Shown: piece by piece, positions 1 through 9,636 of the stretch
Layout of the letters: each line of letters starts with the position of its first letter
Position numbering within the stretch: position 1 is the stretch's first letter
From: Linum tenue
Lineage: Eukaryota > Streptophyta > Magnoliopsida > Malpighiales > Linaceae
DNA length: 64,000 bases
Assembly: GCA_946122785.1 (NCBI GenBank)
Contig: CAMGYJ010000011.1
Coordinates: 2,294,001-2,358,000, forward strand
Direction: 5' to 3'
Position numbers and translations under genes: made by a program
Notes under the pieces: generated by a model
Database searches by the model: none
The model's input: only the letters and a program-made list of their open reading frames with translations
Told to the model about the DNA's origin: nothing

Positions 1-140
1 AACTTATGATTTTGAGAGATCTCTGCGTTCCAATTCACTTTTGATTTTTTCTCTCAGGGTGTCAGCCGAGATCCCACCATCGATTATATTCCCAGGAGGA
101 GACGAGGGCAGGCACATCGTGGTGACTTATCATTTGGCCT

Positions 141-831
141 TCAATCTCTGTTGTGTGTCTGAGTTGGTCCTAGATATTTCTCCATCGATTCTTTCTTGTG
201 CTCAGGGTCGAGGCTGCAGGAAACCTCAGTAGAGTTAATTACCCAGAGGTTTTAAACAAAATCAAGACAAGAGAGATGAGATTTATAAAAGAGAGGTGAA
301 GAGGGTGTAGAGCTCTCACCTATTTCTAAGGCCGAGAAGAGCAGAATGCGCAGCACTTGCACAAGCAGAGACCGGAGCTATAGCAGCAGCAGGAATTCCC
401 CGTACTGCAGTGGCCAAGGCAGACCCAGCACTGGCCCCGTATTGGTATTTTTTCAACGGTGTCCGAACTAATGCAGAAGCCGATTTCCCCAGGCCATCAC
501 TTAGGTTCGAATATGCCTGTGAATAAACATTAGAAAGATCAGAACCTTTGTAGCTGTAATGAGGATAGCCTTCTTCAGTATTGAAATGCAGAAAGTTCTA
601 CTACTACAACCCTCACCTGTTGCATTCCTTCCTGGGCATCTTTTGGCTGATTGCTTCGTACATTCGACTTCTTTTTACCCTGTGCGGTGGAAGACGATGA
701 CGATACCTGACGAGAAGGAACAGCCGTGAGGATGTACTCGGCTTGGAGTAAGATATCATGGGCTCCTGCAGCCAAATGCACTCCAAGTCCAACAGCTTCA
801 AGCGATATACTTCTAAGAAATGCAACTGTAC
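141..831 (-). pseudogene. ATG2: ATG2 (autophagy-related protein 2) 3' fragment, last three exons
   Basis: ATG2 is a large lipid-transfer protein that joins the ER to the growing autophagosome membrane. Three minus-strand exons with correct splice sites and phases encode only the C-terminus: 617-831 (contains [13 protein letters not shown] and [14 protein letters not shown]), 320-516 (starts [14 protein letters not shown], ends SALLGLRN) and 141-213 (SLDPEHKKESMEKYLGP, stop at 141-143). These are conserved features of the plant ATG2 C-terminus as I know it. The full protein is nearly 2,000 residues, yet the next gene on the same strand (Cgi121) ends only 864 bp upstream and I find no further ATG2 exon between them. 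The surviving exons show no stop or frameshift. It is therefore a truncated copy, a rearranged gene end or an assembly join. Family identity is firm; pseudogene status is inferred. Confidence 0.7.
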
Positions 832-1329
832 CTGCCAAAGGTCAAATTCAAAATGTTGTTGTTAACTCCTCTGATTAGAAAATGCCCAAACGTATGTATT
901 ATTATTAAATCAGAACAAAATGTCTGGAAAAATCAGTCAAAAAGACAATATGATCATAGTGAGGCATCCTGTCACTCATCTGATAGACATTCCAAAAGAA
1001 CCTACAGAGTGTAATTTGAAAAAAGAACGGGGAGCAAAAAGAAAAAAGGAGCGGCGGCAATAGGGAGAATCACCGGCTGTTCCCGGTTCTAGCAGCGTCA
1101 AAACGACGTCCCCGCCTCTTGCTTCATACTGAAGCAAGCGGTTGCCGCTGTCCCATCCACGTGTCAACACCGTGTTTGGATGGCTCGGTATACAATATAT
1201 CTCAATGTAACGATAATAACGGACAAATAAAAGACGCGGGGAAAAATCGGCCGCCTAGTTCGCCAACATTTCTTCATCCCCAAGCATATAATAACTCACA
1301 TTCTTTTACTCTACAGAGCCAAGCATTAA
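832..1329. other. Spacer between the ATG2 fragment and the Tourist-like element
   Basis: No coding exon was recognised on either strand. The stretch nearest the ATG2 fragment looks like the upstream part of its interrupted intron. A GC-rich patch around 1030-1165 contains a CACGTG box (1158-1163), so it could act as a promoter, but that is only an inference. Confidence 0.4.
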
Positions 1330-1600
1330 GGGGTCGTTTGGATGGATCAATTGTAAAACGAGACAATTTGACCAATTGTTTCATTTTACAAAACGAGTCA
1401 TTTAAAACGAGTCAATTCAGATTACCTGCCCCCACCCCAGACAATTGTAATTGGCTCAAAATGAGTCAATTCAGAATTCCCCAGCCCAAATTGCTTCATC
1501 CAAATTTTCTGCTGCCAAACGGATCAATCTGGCACAATTGACTCAAAACGAGACAATTGTGTCAGATTGATCCATTAGAATTCCTCATCCAAACGACCCC
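1330..1600. mobile_element. Tourist-like (PIF/Harbinger) MITE
   Basis: A 271-bp element with near-perfect terminal inverted repeats (GGGGTCGTTTGGATG at the left, its complement CATCCAAACGACCCC at the right). It is flanked by TAA on both sides (1327-1329 and 1601-1603), the 3-bp target duplication typical of PIF/Harbinger elements. The interior is also partly palindromic, repeating CAATTG-centred words such as ACGAGACAATT, so the whole element could fold into a hairpin. It encodes nothing; the 140-codon open frame across it is fortuitous. It lies about 95 bp downstream of the Cgi121 stop codon, possibly within its 3' UTR. Confidence 0.85.
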
Positions 1601-1694
1601 TAAACTGCAGCCTACTAAGATAAAAAGATAGCTGGTTTATGGATGCACACAGTGGCCTTCGACTACTTCAAGCACAATACGCCCTTATCTTTCC

Positions 1695-3080
1695 TCACAA
1701 GGCATCCCGGGAAGCTATTCGGCATGTAATGGCATCAGCAAGTGAGGAAATCCCTAGCTCCATCGCAGAGATTTTGTAATGCTGAAACAACATATTACGA
1801 AGCAATCGTGTATGGTTATCGGTAGCTTGAAAGCAACGATATGTCGATATTATTATCTATATACACGTCTAGTTAAGAGCCAGGCACTAGTTTCTATACC
1901 AACCTTGAGGATTTGAGCTTGGTTTGCTCTGCTCTCCAGCTCCTCCAAGTCGACATTTCTACCACTTTCATCTGAAGCGAGATGCAGGAAAAGCTTACAT
2001 TACGGTCATGATCTTTGTGGATAGAAATCTATGGATCTTAAAGGCAATAACTGCATTAGTTTTTCTTAGAAATGAGGAAAAGCTTACATCTTCCGGCGAG
2101 GCATTGAAGCGAGCTGCGAGGACATACGTGCAGCTGTCTGAGATACCACATCGTTTCAAGGACTCTGTAATCTGGTACAGTCAGAAGAATGTAATACACA
2201 TAGCAGTGCAGTGATTAATTGGAGCTTTGAACTAGGGAAAGGTAAACAAAAGACGAAGTTATGTAAACTAGTCATCGGGGGATTTACATGCTTGGATCCT
2301 GAGATATTGTAGACAAGCTCAGAATGAAGCGTTCGGGTTGTCAATGAATCCCGAGACTTTGACACAAACGCCTTGTGTGCTGCAGCGAGAATAGGGAAAA
2401 CATCGGGGATCTGCCATAATGGAATGCAATCGATCAGAAAAGTCAGATGATTAAAAAACGATATTGAAGGAGTTTTTCGGATAATGAATGTCGAAAAGAA
2501 GCATACAAGTGATGCATTCATAAACGAAACTTCCAGCTCCAGATTCCCAGCTTGCATAGAATCAAGAAGCTCCCTGCAGGATAAGGAGCTTTACAGTGAG
2601 CTTAATGTCCAATGTGGCAAGAACTCGTTAATGATAAAAACTGTAGCAGTACAACGTATGAGTAAAAGAAGGAGATCAAATTTCTCTTCCATGACCATCA
2701 AACTGTAGCTTTCTCTAATGCCGAACTTTCTGAGACTGCTAGACATGAAAGCCAATAGGTTCATTGTTAGGTAGCTTAGTCAAGTCCATAATCACCATTT
2801 TCCTTTCTAATTACCATCACAAAGACAATCATCCACAGTACTAGCTAGAACCGTTATCAAGTTTCAGGACATCCTGTAACTGATTTAGTGCTTAACCCAG
2901 CTAGAACATTTCCAAAGCAATTTCCATACAGCAGCAACGAGAAGCAAACAAGGCACATAATGGACAGTGAAACAGGAGGAGAAGGAAAAAATTGTGGGAG
3001 AATCGTTACTTGGAATTGGCGACTTCGGCGAAGAGGGCGAGAGAAAGAGTGTTGTTTCCGTCGATTTGGAAGACCTTCAT
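1695..3080 (-). CDS. EKC/KEOPS complex subunit Cgi121/TPRKB-like
   Basis: Cgi121 is the small subunit that binds the Bud32 kinase in KEOPS, the complex that makes the t6A modification of tRNA. Six minus-strand exons were traced: 3010-3080 (starts MKVFQIDGNNTLSLALF), 2507-2573, 2288-2410 (IPDVFPILAAAHKA, SRDSLTTRTLHSELVYN), 2088-2171 (ITESLKRCGIS), 1904-1971 (VDLEELESRANQAQILK) and 1695-1781 (HYKIS, ends DAITCRIASRDAL). Exons 1-4 and 6 join in frame and cover the usual length of about 170 residues. Exon 5 is 68 nt, one short of keeping frame with the consensus acceptor. A weaker upstream acceptor (exon 1904-1993, 90 nt) restores an open frame with divergent residues. The gene is therefore either alternatively spliced here or frameshifted. 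Identity is firm; function is uncertain. Confidence 0.82.
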
Positions 3081-3404
3081 GGTTGAATTTGTTTGCAACT
3101 TTTCAGCTCTTCAAGTTATGGGGAGAAATCGAAGTTCCGGTTCGATGCGCAACCCAGAAGGATTGGAGGAGGAGAGTGAAGACGCCGGGGAGGATCCGAG
3201 ACGCCGAATGGTTAAACCTCCGACGGCGGCGATGTTTCTGCTCGGTGGCCGGCGAGAGAGTGAGTACGGGTGATAAAGAGGATTGGGAATTTAGGGTTTA
3301 AAATTGCCATATTGGTTCACGCTCCGTACTTTGAGCGAGGGCGGACCACGGGACAAGATCGAAACTCGAAACGGTTTGTTTTAGTAGGCCCAGCTACGCT
3401 TTCG
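3081..3404. promoter_or_regulatory. Cgi121 5' UTR and promoter side
   Basis: This stretch precedes the minus-strand Cgi121 start at 3080 and is GC-richer than its surroundings. It probably holds the 5' UTR and core promoter. No TATA box was recognised, and the open frames across it are fortuitous. Confidence 0.4.
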
Positions 3405-3886
3405 TAGGGATGGTAATTTCGACCTGATCCGATTTACCCGACCTGTTTGACCTGTTTTGGAGCGGGTCAAACCCGCCCCGTAGGCGGGGCGGGGCAGGGC
3501 GAACATGGGTACCTCTCATCGACCCGACCTGCCCTGACCCGCCCCATTCTGGACTTATTCTTGCCTAAATTACATATAATCTTAGTCAAATTACTTAAGA
3601 TTTTCCTCTTATTACATTATATTTTAGCTATAATAAAGTTGTAAATAAGTGAAAACCTCAATTTCTTCAGTAATTTAACAACATTTTATCATATTATGGT
3701 TTCTTTCTTGGTTTTTCAATGAAAAGAATGAATATTTCTAATGTTTTCACATAAATTACATACTCAATGGGTCGACCTGCCCCGACCCGCGCCCCGTGAT
3801 AAATTACCCGACCTGGACCCGACCTGCCATGGAGCGGGTATGGGTATCGAGATACCTGCCCCGGACCTGCCCCATTGCCATTCCTA
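3405..3886. mobile_element. hAT-like non-autonomous element A
   Basis: Begins TAGGGATGGTAATTTCGACC and ends CATTGCCATTCCTA, so the ends are imperfect inverted repeats. Both flanks of the AT-rich core carry many copies of ACCCGACCTGCCC-like words and their complements. The same ends and layout recur in six other elements of this window (17155, 18043, 51071, 55080, 60433, 61849). The 8-bp flanks of this copy match at only half their positions, so it is probably old. It encodes nothing. Confidence 0.65.
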
Positions 3887-4140
3887 AGCCCCAGCCTGGG
3901 AAACCGGCTATCACCAGTCATCCCACCTACTGGCCATGAATTTCCGTGTATGTATATCTGCCTAGCTAGTCCCCACCGTCTCTCTTCCCCTTTTCAGAAA
4001 CACACACACTTTGTCTGAAGAATTCCAGAAAACTTTTTGCCATTTCGCGAAAACGATCAACACAGAAGAAAATCTCAACGAGCTCGCAGAAGAATTCCTT
4101 CTTCGTCTCCGTCTCCGTCTCTCTCCCCGCGAAACTCACC
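3887..4140 (+). promoter_or_regulatory. VID27-like promoter and 5' UTR
   Basis: This 254-bp interval between element A and the VID27-like start codon must hold the proximal promoter and 5' UTR. The last 140 bp are C/T-rich (CGTCTCCGTCTCCGTCTCTC just before the ATG), as in many plant 5' leaders. No convincing TATA box was seen. The start codon context CACCATGG is a strong match for translation initiation. Confidence 0.45.
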
Positions 4141-6485
4141 ATGGGAACTTCTCACAGCCGCGAAGGCGCAGACCTCTCCGACTCCGACGACTACCACTCC
4201 GAAACAGAGGATCGCGACGACGAAGAAGAAGAAGAAGAAGAGTACGAGGATGTTCACTACGACGCCGTCGAGCGCCAGGAGACGCCTCAAACGACTTCCT
4301 CGAACCGGACGATCGACGAAATCGACACCAAATTGAAATCTCTGAAGCTCAAATACGGCGACGCCTCCGCTCAGGGAAGTGGCGAGCGTCGCGTCAAGCT
4401 CTACCTCCACTTAGGCGGAAACAGTCCCAAGGCGAAGTGGATCGTCTCCGAGAAGTCGGCTCCGTACGCCTTCGTGAAGAGCGGCGGCGGAGGGGAGGAC
4501 GATGAGGACGAAGGAGGATCTTCCAGCGGTGGAGGTAAGAACAATTCGTTCTGGATTCTCCGGGTCGGGGCGAAAGTTAGGGCTAGGGTTTCGACGGAGA
4601 TGCAATTGAAGATGTTTGCGGATCAGAGGAGGGTGGATTTCGTCGACAGCGGTGTCTGGGCGTTGCGATTCTCGGCGGACGAGGAGTTCAGGAGATTCGT
4701 TAACGAGTATCACGATTGCTTGTTCGAGAATGTGTACGGGCTTAAGGCGACCGAGGAGAATAAGGTGAAGGTGTACGGGAAGGAATTCATCGGGTGGGCG
4801 AAACCGGAGACCGCCGACGATTCGATGTGGGAGGATGAGGAAGGCGGAGAGAAGTTCACGCCGTTGCGCGCGAATCAAGATTTGATGGAGGAATTCGAGG
4901 AGGCAGCTAACGGTGGCGTCCATAGCTTGACTCTAGGTGCTCTTGACAATAGTTTCCTTGTCAACGATCTGGGTGTTCAGGTTTACAGGAACAATCAGAA
5001 GGGCATCCATGGCAAGGGCATTTGTGTGAGCTTTGATGACAGGAACAGTGGATCTCGTTTGGCGAAATCGACCCCGAAGAAGGGGATGCTCATGAGAGCT
5101 GAGACTAACATGATGCTCATGAGTCCCATGAAAGACGGGAACCCACATTCGACAGGGATCAAACAGCTCGACATTGAGACAGGGAAGATTGTGACAGAGT
5201 GGAAGTTCGAGAAAGATGGGACGGAGATTACGATGAGGGATATCACAAATGATAACAAGGGTTCTCAATTGGATCCTTCAGAGAGCACATTCTTGGGATT
5301 GGATGATAACAGGTTGTGTCAATGGGACATGAGGGATAAGAGTGGGATTGTGCAGAACATTGGTAAAGCCAACGATTCGCCTGTTCTGCAATGGAGCGAA
5401 GGGCATCAGTTCTCGAGAGGTACAAATTTCCAGTGCTTTGCGAGTACCGGTGATGGATCCATTGTTGTTGGCTCACTGGATGGGAAGATCAGGCTGTACT
5501 CGAGGAGATCACTGAGACAGGCCAAGACGGCTTTCCCGGGTCTTGGTTCGCCCATTACTCATGTGGATGTTACATATGATGGGAAATGGGTGCTGGGGAC
5601 TACTGATACGTATTTGATTCTCATTTGCACTCTGTTTACGGACAAGGATGGTAAGACCAAGACCGGATTCGGTGGTCGAATGGGGAATAAAATACCAGCT
5701 CCCAGATTGTTGAAGTTGATGCCACTGGATTCACATTCGGCTGGTGGCAACAACAAGTTCCATGGCGGCCATTTCTCATGGGTAAGGATTTCTTACTTCA
5801 TCAGTACTACTTAGATTTTTGCCTTTTCGTGTTGTTTTCTATGTGTCTTCTGCTGTTTTTCATGCTTGGCCATGTTGGTTACTCTTGCTTGCTTGCTATG
5901 GTCATCTTGTTTGTTTCGATCAATGTTTTCCTTCATTTCAGTAAAAGGTTAATGCTAGCCGAGTATGGGTATCCAAGTCCTGAATTATGGCATCATATTA
6001 GAGTCTTTGTTTGTAAGCAAAGATGGGATTTTGTTACTGTTTGGTGCAATTAGTTGATGAAAGGATGAATCATACAAGTTTCGTCGAGAAATCCCGCTTA
6101 GAAACTATACACATCTCGGTGAATACAACATGATCTTTTGTCTGTGTCACTGAAGTTAACAACATGTCATATTTTGTTTCTTCAGGTGACTGAGAACGGT
6201 AGACAGGAGCGCCACATCGTGGCGACGGTGGGGAAGTTCAGCGTGATATGGGACTTCCAGCAGGTGAAGAACAGTGGACACCACTGCTACAAGAATCAGC
6301 AGGGGCTGAAGAGCTGTTACTGCTACAAGATCGTGCTGAAGGACGAGTCGATCGTGGAGAGCCGGTTCATGCACGACAACTACGCCGTCAGCAACTCCCC
6401 TGAGGCTCCTTTGGTCGTGGCGACGCCGATGAAGGTCAGCTCCATTAGCCTCTCCGGCAGCAAGCAGCAGCGGTCACGCGGTTGA
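4141..6485 (+). CDS. VID27/DEM-family protein (vacuolar import/degradation Vid27-related)
   Basis: This family takes its name from yeast Vid27, and plant members include DEM proteins, which are needed for meristem and embryo growth; the biochemical role is unclear. Exon 1 is 4141-5781 and exon 2 is 6186-6485, joined in phase 0 by a GT-AG intron, giving 646 residues, the usual plant length. The start is MGTSHSRE, where Gly2 followed by Ser6 fits an N-myristoylation site. An acidic stretch encoded by GAA repeats follows at about residues 19-40. The middle (about 75-230) contains [16 protein letters not shown] and a PH-like region. The C-terminal third is a beta-propeller-like Vid27 domain with [14 protein letters not shown] near residue 432 and [15 protein letters not shown] in exon 2. 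The frame is intact. The family call is confident; lipid anchoring is inferred. Confidence 0.92.
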
Positions 6486-6699
6486 GATGTGTGGTCTCTC
6501 TGTGGTTCGTTTTCGTAGTTGTTCGATTTGTGCAGAGTTTGGTTTTCTGGTTTCTGCTGTATGTAGGGTTTGATTTTGCTTCTCAAAACTGATATTCCCT
6601 CGTAATTCAGATTTCTGCTTGTACGTAATGCCATTGAGAATCAGTACGGTTTGTGTTCATTTCCCATTGTTGTAGTTCACTCTTCAAAAGAGGAAATTG
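6486..6699 (+). other. VID27-like 3' UTR
   Basis: T-rich sequence directly after the stop codon, with no open frame on either strand that resembles a protein. It probably contains the polyadenylation site of the VID27-like gene. It ends where the LINE remnant begins. Confidence 0.4.
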
Positions 6700-7590
6700 T
6701 TTAGATATAAAGTCACATAGTGGATCAAGCATCCCTCGAACGAAGCCAAGAACAAAAGTCGAACTTCTCTAACATTTGAGGTGACAAACTAAGTGCTTTA
6801 TGGGCCACACAATGAACCGCTCTATTTCAAACTCATCCCAAGAACTGAACTTGAGAATTGACCACCCCATCTAAAAGACCCAAAATATCTTGCAGAATCA
6901 TCTCGATCTTGCTATCATCCACATCCATAGCCAAGCACTTATCTATAATCAACTTGGCATCACAACCAAATAAGACACCTTGTAGCTATCGTTGGAAACA
7001 ATAGATAAGACAGTCTCTTAACCCCAAAGCCTCAAGCACATAAGGATCTGAAATATCATCGTAGCGACGAGTAGCAGCTCCAAAGATAGCACCCAATGGA
7101 TCGAACAAAACAAAACCAATGGTTCCAAATCCCTGAGTAGAAGTCGCAACATCAAAGTTTGCTCGCCAACACGGAGCCTGTTGGAAAATCTGCAAATGGG
7201 TAGAAGAAGGTGGCGCCATCCTGTTAGCAGAAGGGAGCAACACAGCCTGCTCGTATTCTTGAACTTGACGAGACCATTGAGCAGCCAAAGCAGGGAAATG
7301 TAATTGCTTTGATTGGAACACCACCATACTCCGATTCTTCCATAATCTCCACAATAAACAAATCACCTGTAAAATGAAGTAATCGGCCTCGGAACCCGTA
7401 GCTTGGCTGAGGGCATGGCGAATAAATCCCACAAAGGACCTTTTCTCTGCCTGTTTCCAAAAAAGCCCGCAGACCCAGCAACCTCCAAAATTTGCGAGCA
7501 ACTAAACAATTGAAGAACAAGTGTTCAATCGTTTCTTCCTTTCGACCACAAACCGGGCACATGGGAATTAAATCCATTGAAAGATGGGTC
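6700..7590 (-). mobile_element. L1-type LINE remnant: zinc-finger RVT and RNase H segments
   Basis: Minus-strand fragments of the end of a plant L1 polyprotein. At about 7577-7440 lies a zf-RVT motif (CPVCGRKEETIEHLFFNC). After a frameshift, 7430-6986 continues with the linker and the first RNase H-like strands (WRANFDVATS, then LEALGLRDCL). An in-frame stop follows, then DAKLIIDKCLA and ILQDILGLL. The reverse transcriptase and ORF1 are absent. At least one frameshift and one stop show it is dead. It lies downstream of the VID27-like gene in the opposite orientation. Confidence 0.75.
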
Positions 7591-9061
7591 GGCCCAGTTG
7601 AGATGGGTCCCCTTGGTCACTCATAACGTAACCTATAGCAATTTCACGCATTAAAAGAATATATAATCTCGAGATTTCGAACCATTCAAACATGAAAGAC
7701 GATACTGACTAAGTCAGGTCTTCATGTTTGCACTTTATTAAGAGTCACAATCTTATCCAACCCAGAGTTATACTCTGCTTCGAGGAGCAACGAGACATTG
7801 TTCCTTATTTTCCAAATTTCCATATAATAAAAGACCGATCTAATGAAATGCAATAGGTTGTTCTTTTGGCTAATATTTAAAATGGAGTTTGTTCTTCTTC
7901 TGTCTTGCAGCATTTACACAAACATGATTACTAGCAGTAACCTTAATAATTAGCAATGCAAATCCACGTGAAAATTATGCATTTACACGACGACTTACTT
8001 GATTTGATTGAGATGTCACCGGCTGCTTAATTCTTCTGCTATTATTTTAAGCAAGACTTGCTTACAAATAGTACGTACTGCACCCAATATCACCTTGCGC
8101 ATACGATAAGATTAAAAAAAACATCAGGAGATTAAATCTGTATGAACTCGACAGGTTAATTAATTAAATTCCAAATGGGGTGTCATGATCTCATCTTATC
8201 TCTTTTAAAAAAAATTGTTAAAAAGGATTAAAAGACATATTCATATTCCTTAATTCCCCCACGTTGGTATGTCTCTTTTGTCACTCAACCCCCCTCTAAT
8301 CAATTAATTAATTAATTAATTAAAGCCTTTCCTTAAACTCAAAATGATTGTATTTCACCCACGTGTTAAATGATGATCTAAGCTCCAACTTGGTTAATTT
8401 TTATCGAAGGATCGGAAACCACACATGTTCTTTCTGTTTTAGTAATAATACTGAACTCTGAAGGCGCAGATCCTCCTGGAGCGGGTCCCACGCGTCGGTC
8501 TTTTTCTTCAGGTTTGAAGTGGACCGCGTTGGTCCCACCACTCGCTATCATCACCTTCTTCCAATCTTGTATTGTGTTCCGCGCATAGGTTATCGATTTA
8601 TATCGTTACTACGTCGGTTTAGCAAGTGGTATGATTCGATTAGGTACAATTGGTTTGTAGGCCGATTTTAACTAAATACGTTGCGAAGTAAGCAATCATT
8701 CACACCAAATAATTTGTGGATTTACATAATCTATCTTAACACAAGCTACTTTTTATCGATTTTTTTTTTAGTACCGTTTCATACTGGTGGTCTTCCAGCT
8801 GGTTTTAGCCCAATATCGATTTGAACCGATCCACATACGAGTGGTTTCATAACCTTGATTCCTGCCCCGCGTTTCAATTCGGCTAGCGTGCTTATCGCAT
8901 TTAACTAACTACGAGTTTGAATGATTTCGACTTGGTGTTTAGTAATACTCTTATTATACACATTCGAAAGATGAGTACGTGACAATAATTCAACAAAGTC
9001 AGCACGCGCGTTATGCTTAGGAAACTTAAACTTGGATGATTGTATCCCAAAACCATGTGTT
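7591..9061. other. AT-rich intergenic region, with a possible second LINE scrap
   Basis: No gene was recognised. A minus-strand open frame at 7722-7913 contains LHFIRSVFYYMEIWKIRNNV, which resembles the linker after zf-RVT in plant LINEs, so a second degraded piece may lie here (weak). An (ATTA)n tract occupies about 8302-8323. The right part (8600-9061) is the pre-insertion flank of the copia element. Confidence 0.4.
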
Positions 9062-9472
9062 TGTTGGAGTAAGGAGTCAAGCTGCAAGTGCTAGGGAATC
9101 CGAATCCGAGAAGGAGAAGGATTGGTTTGGCGCCAAGGTTTAAGTGTGGATTTGAATAAGTCAGAACGCTGTCGTTCTGTTTAGTTGGAGTCTGTTTGTT
9201 AAGTTGGAACGCTGTCGTTTCTGCTTGGTTGGAGTTTGTCTGTCGAATTGGTTAAATGTCTGCTTAGTACTTGAGTTCTGTAAATAGTCAATTTAGTCCA
9301 TTGTGCAGTTATGGTAGAACTAGAAGTGTGGTGATCATGCTGCTGATTTGCAGGAAGATCGAGTTAGTGGTCAGTGCTGTGTAAGCCAGGTCTGTTGGCT
9401 TAGACACAGGAGTATTTAAGGATGTTTAGTAATCTCGAATAAACTGTCAGTTTGCAATTCTTTGTTCTCACA
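9062..9472 (+). repeat. 5' LTR of the copia element
   Basis: 411 bp, starting TG and ending CA. Direct repeat of 13871-14281 with one mismatch seen by eye near position 9353. It should carry the element's promoter; AGTATTTAAGG near 9410-9420 is a TATA-like candidate. Confidence 0.95.
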
Positions 9473-9475
9473 TTG

Positions 9476-9487
9476 TGGTATCAGAGC
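9476..9487 (+). promoter_or_regulatory. Primer-binding site (initiator tRNA-Met)
   Basis: TGGTATCAGAGC lies three bases after the end of the 5' LTR and complements the 3' end of plant initiator methionine tRNA, the usual primer for copia elements. Confidence 0.9.
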
Positions 9488-9636
9488 ACTGCAGCAAACT
9501 GTAACCAAGAGTGTGATAAAGAGAGTGCTGAGTGAAAACTTCTGGTAATCTGGGTATAGGGAAACACGAGAGATTACAGGTGAGGCTGTTTTGAAAAGGG
9601 GTGAGAGGAATCTGAGAAGTTTGGTGTCAGATCATC

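Noticed and set aside
1119..1541. 140-codon plus-strand open frame
   Set aside because: Most of it lies in the Tourist-like MITE and has no protein-like conservation.
4011..4505. 164-codon plus-strand Arg-rich frame
   Set aside because: Alternative frame over the VID27-like start; low-complexity residues from GAA and CGA repeats.
4411..4923. 170-codon minus-strand open frame
   Set aside because: Antisense shadow of the GC-rich VID27-like exon 1.
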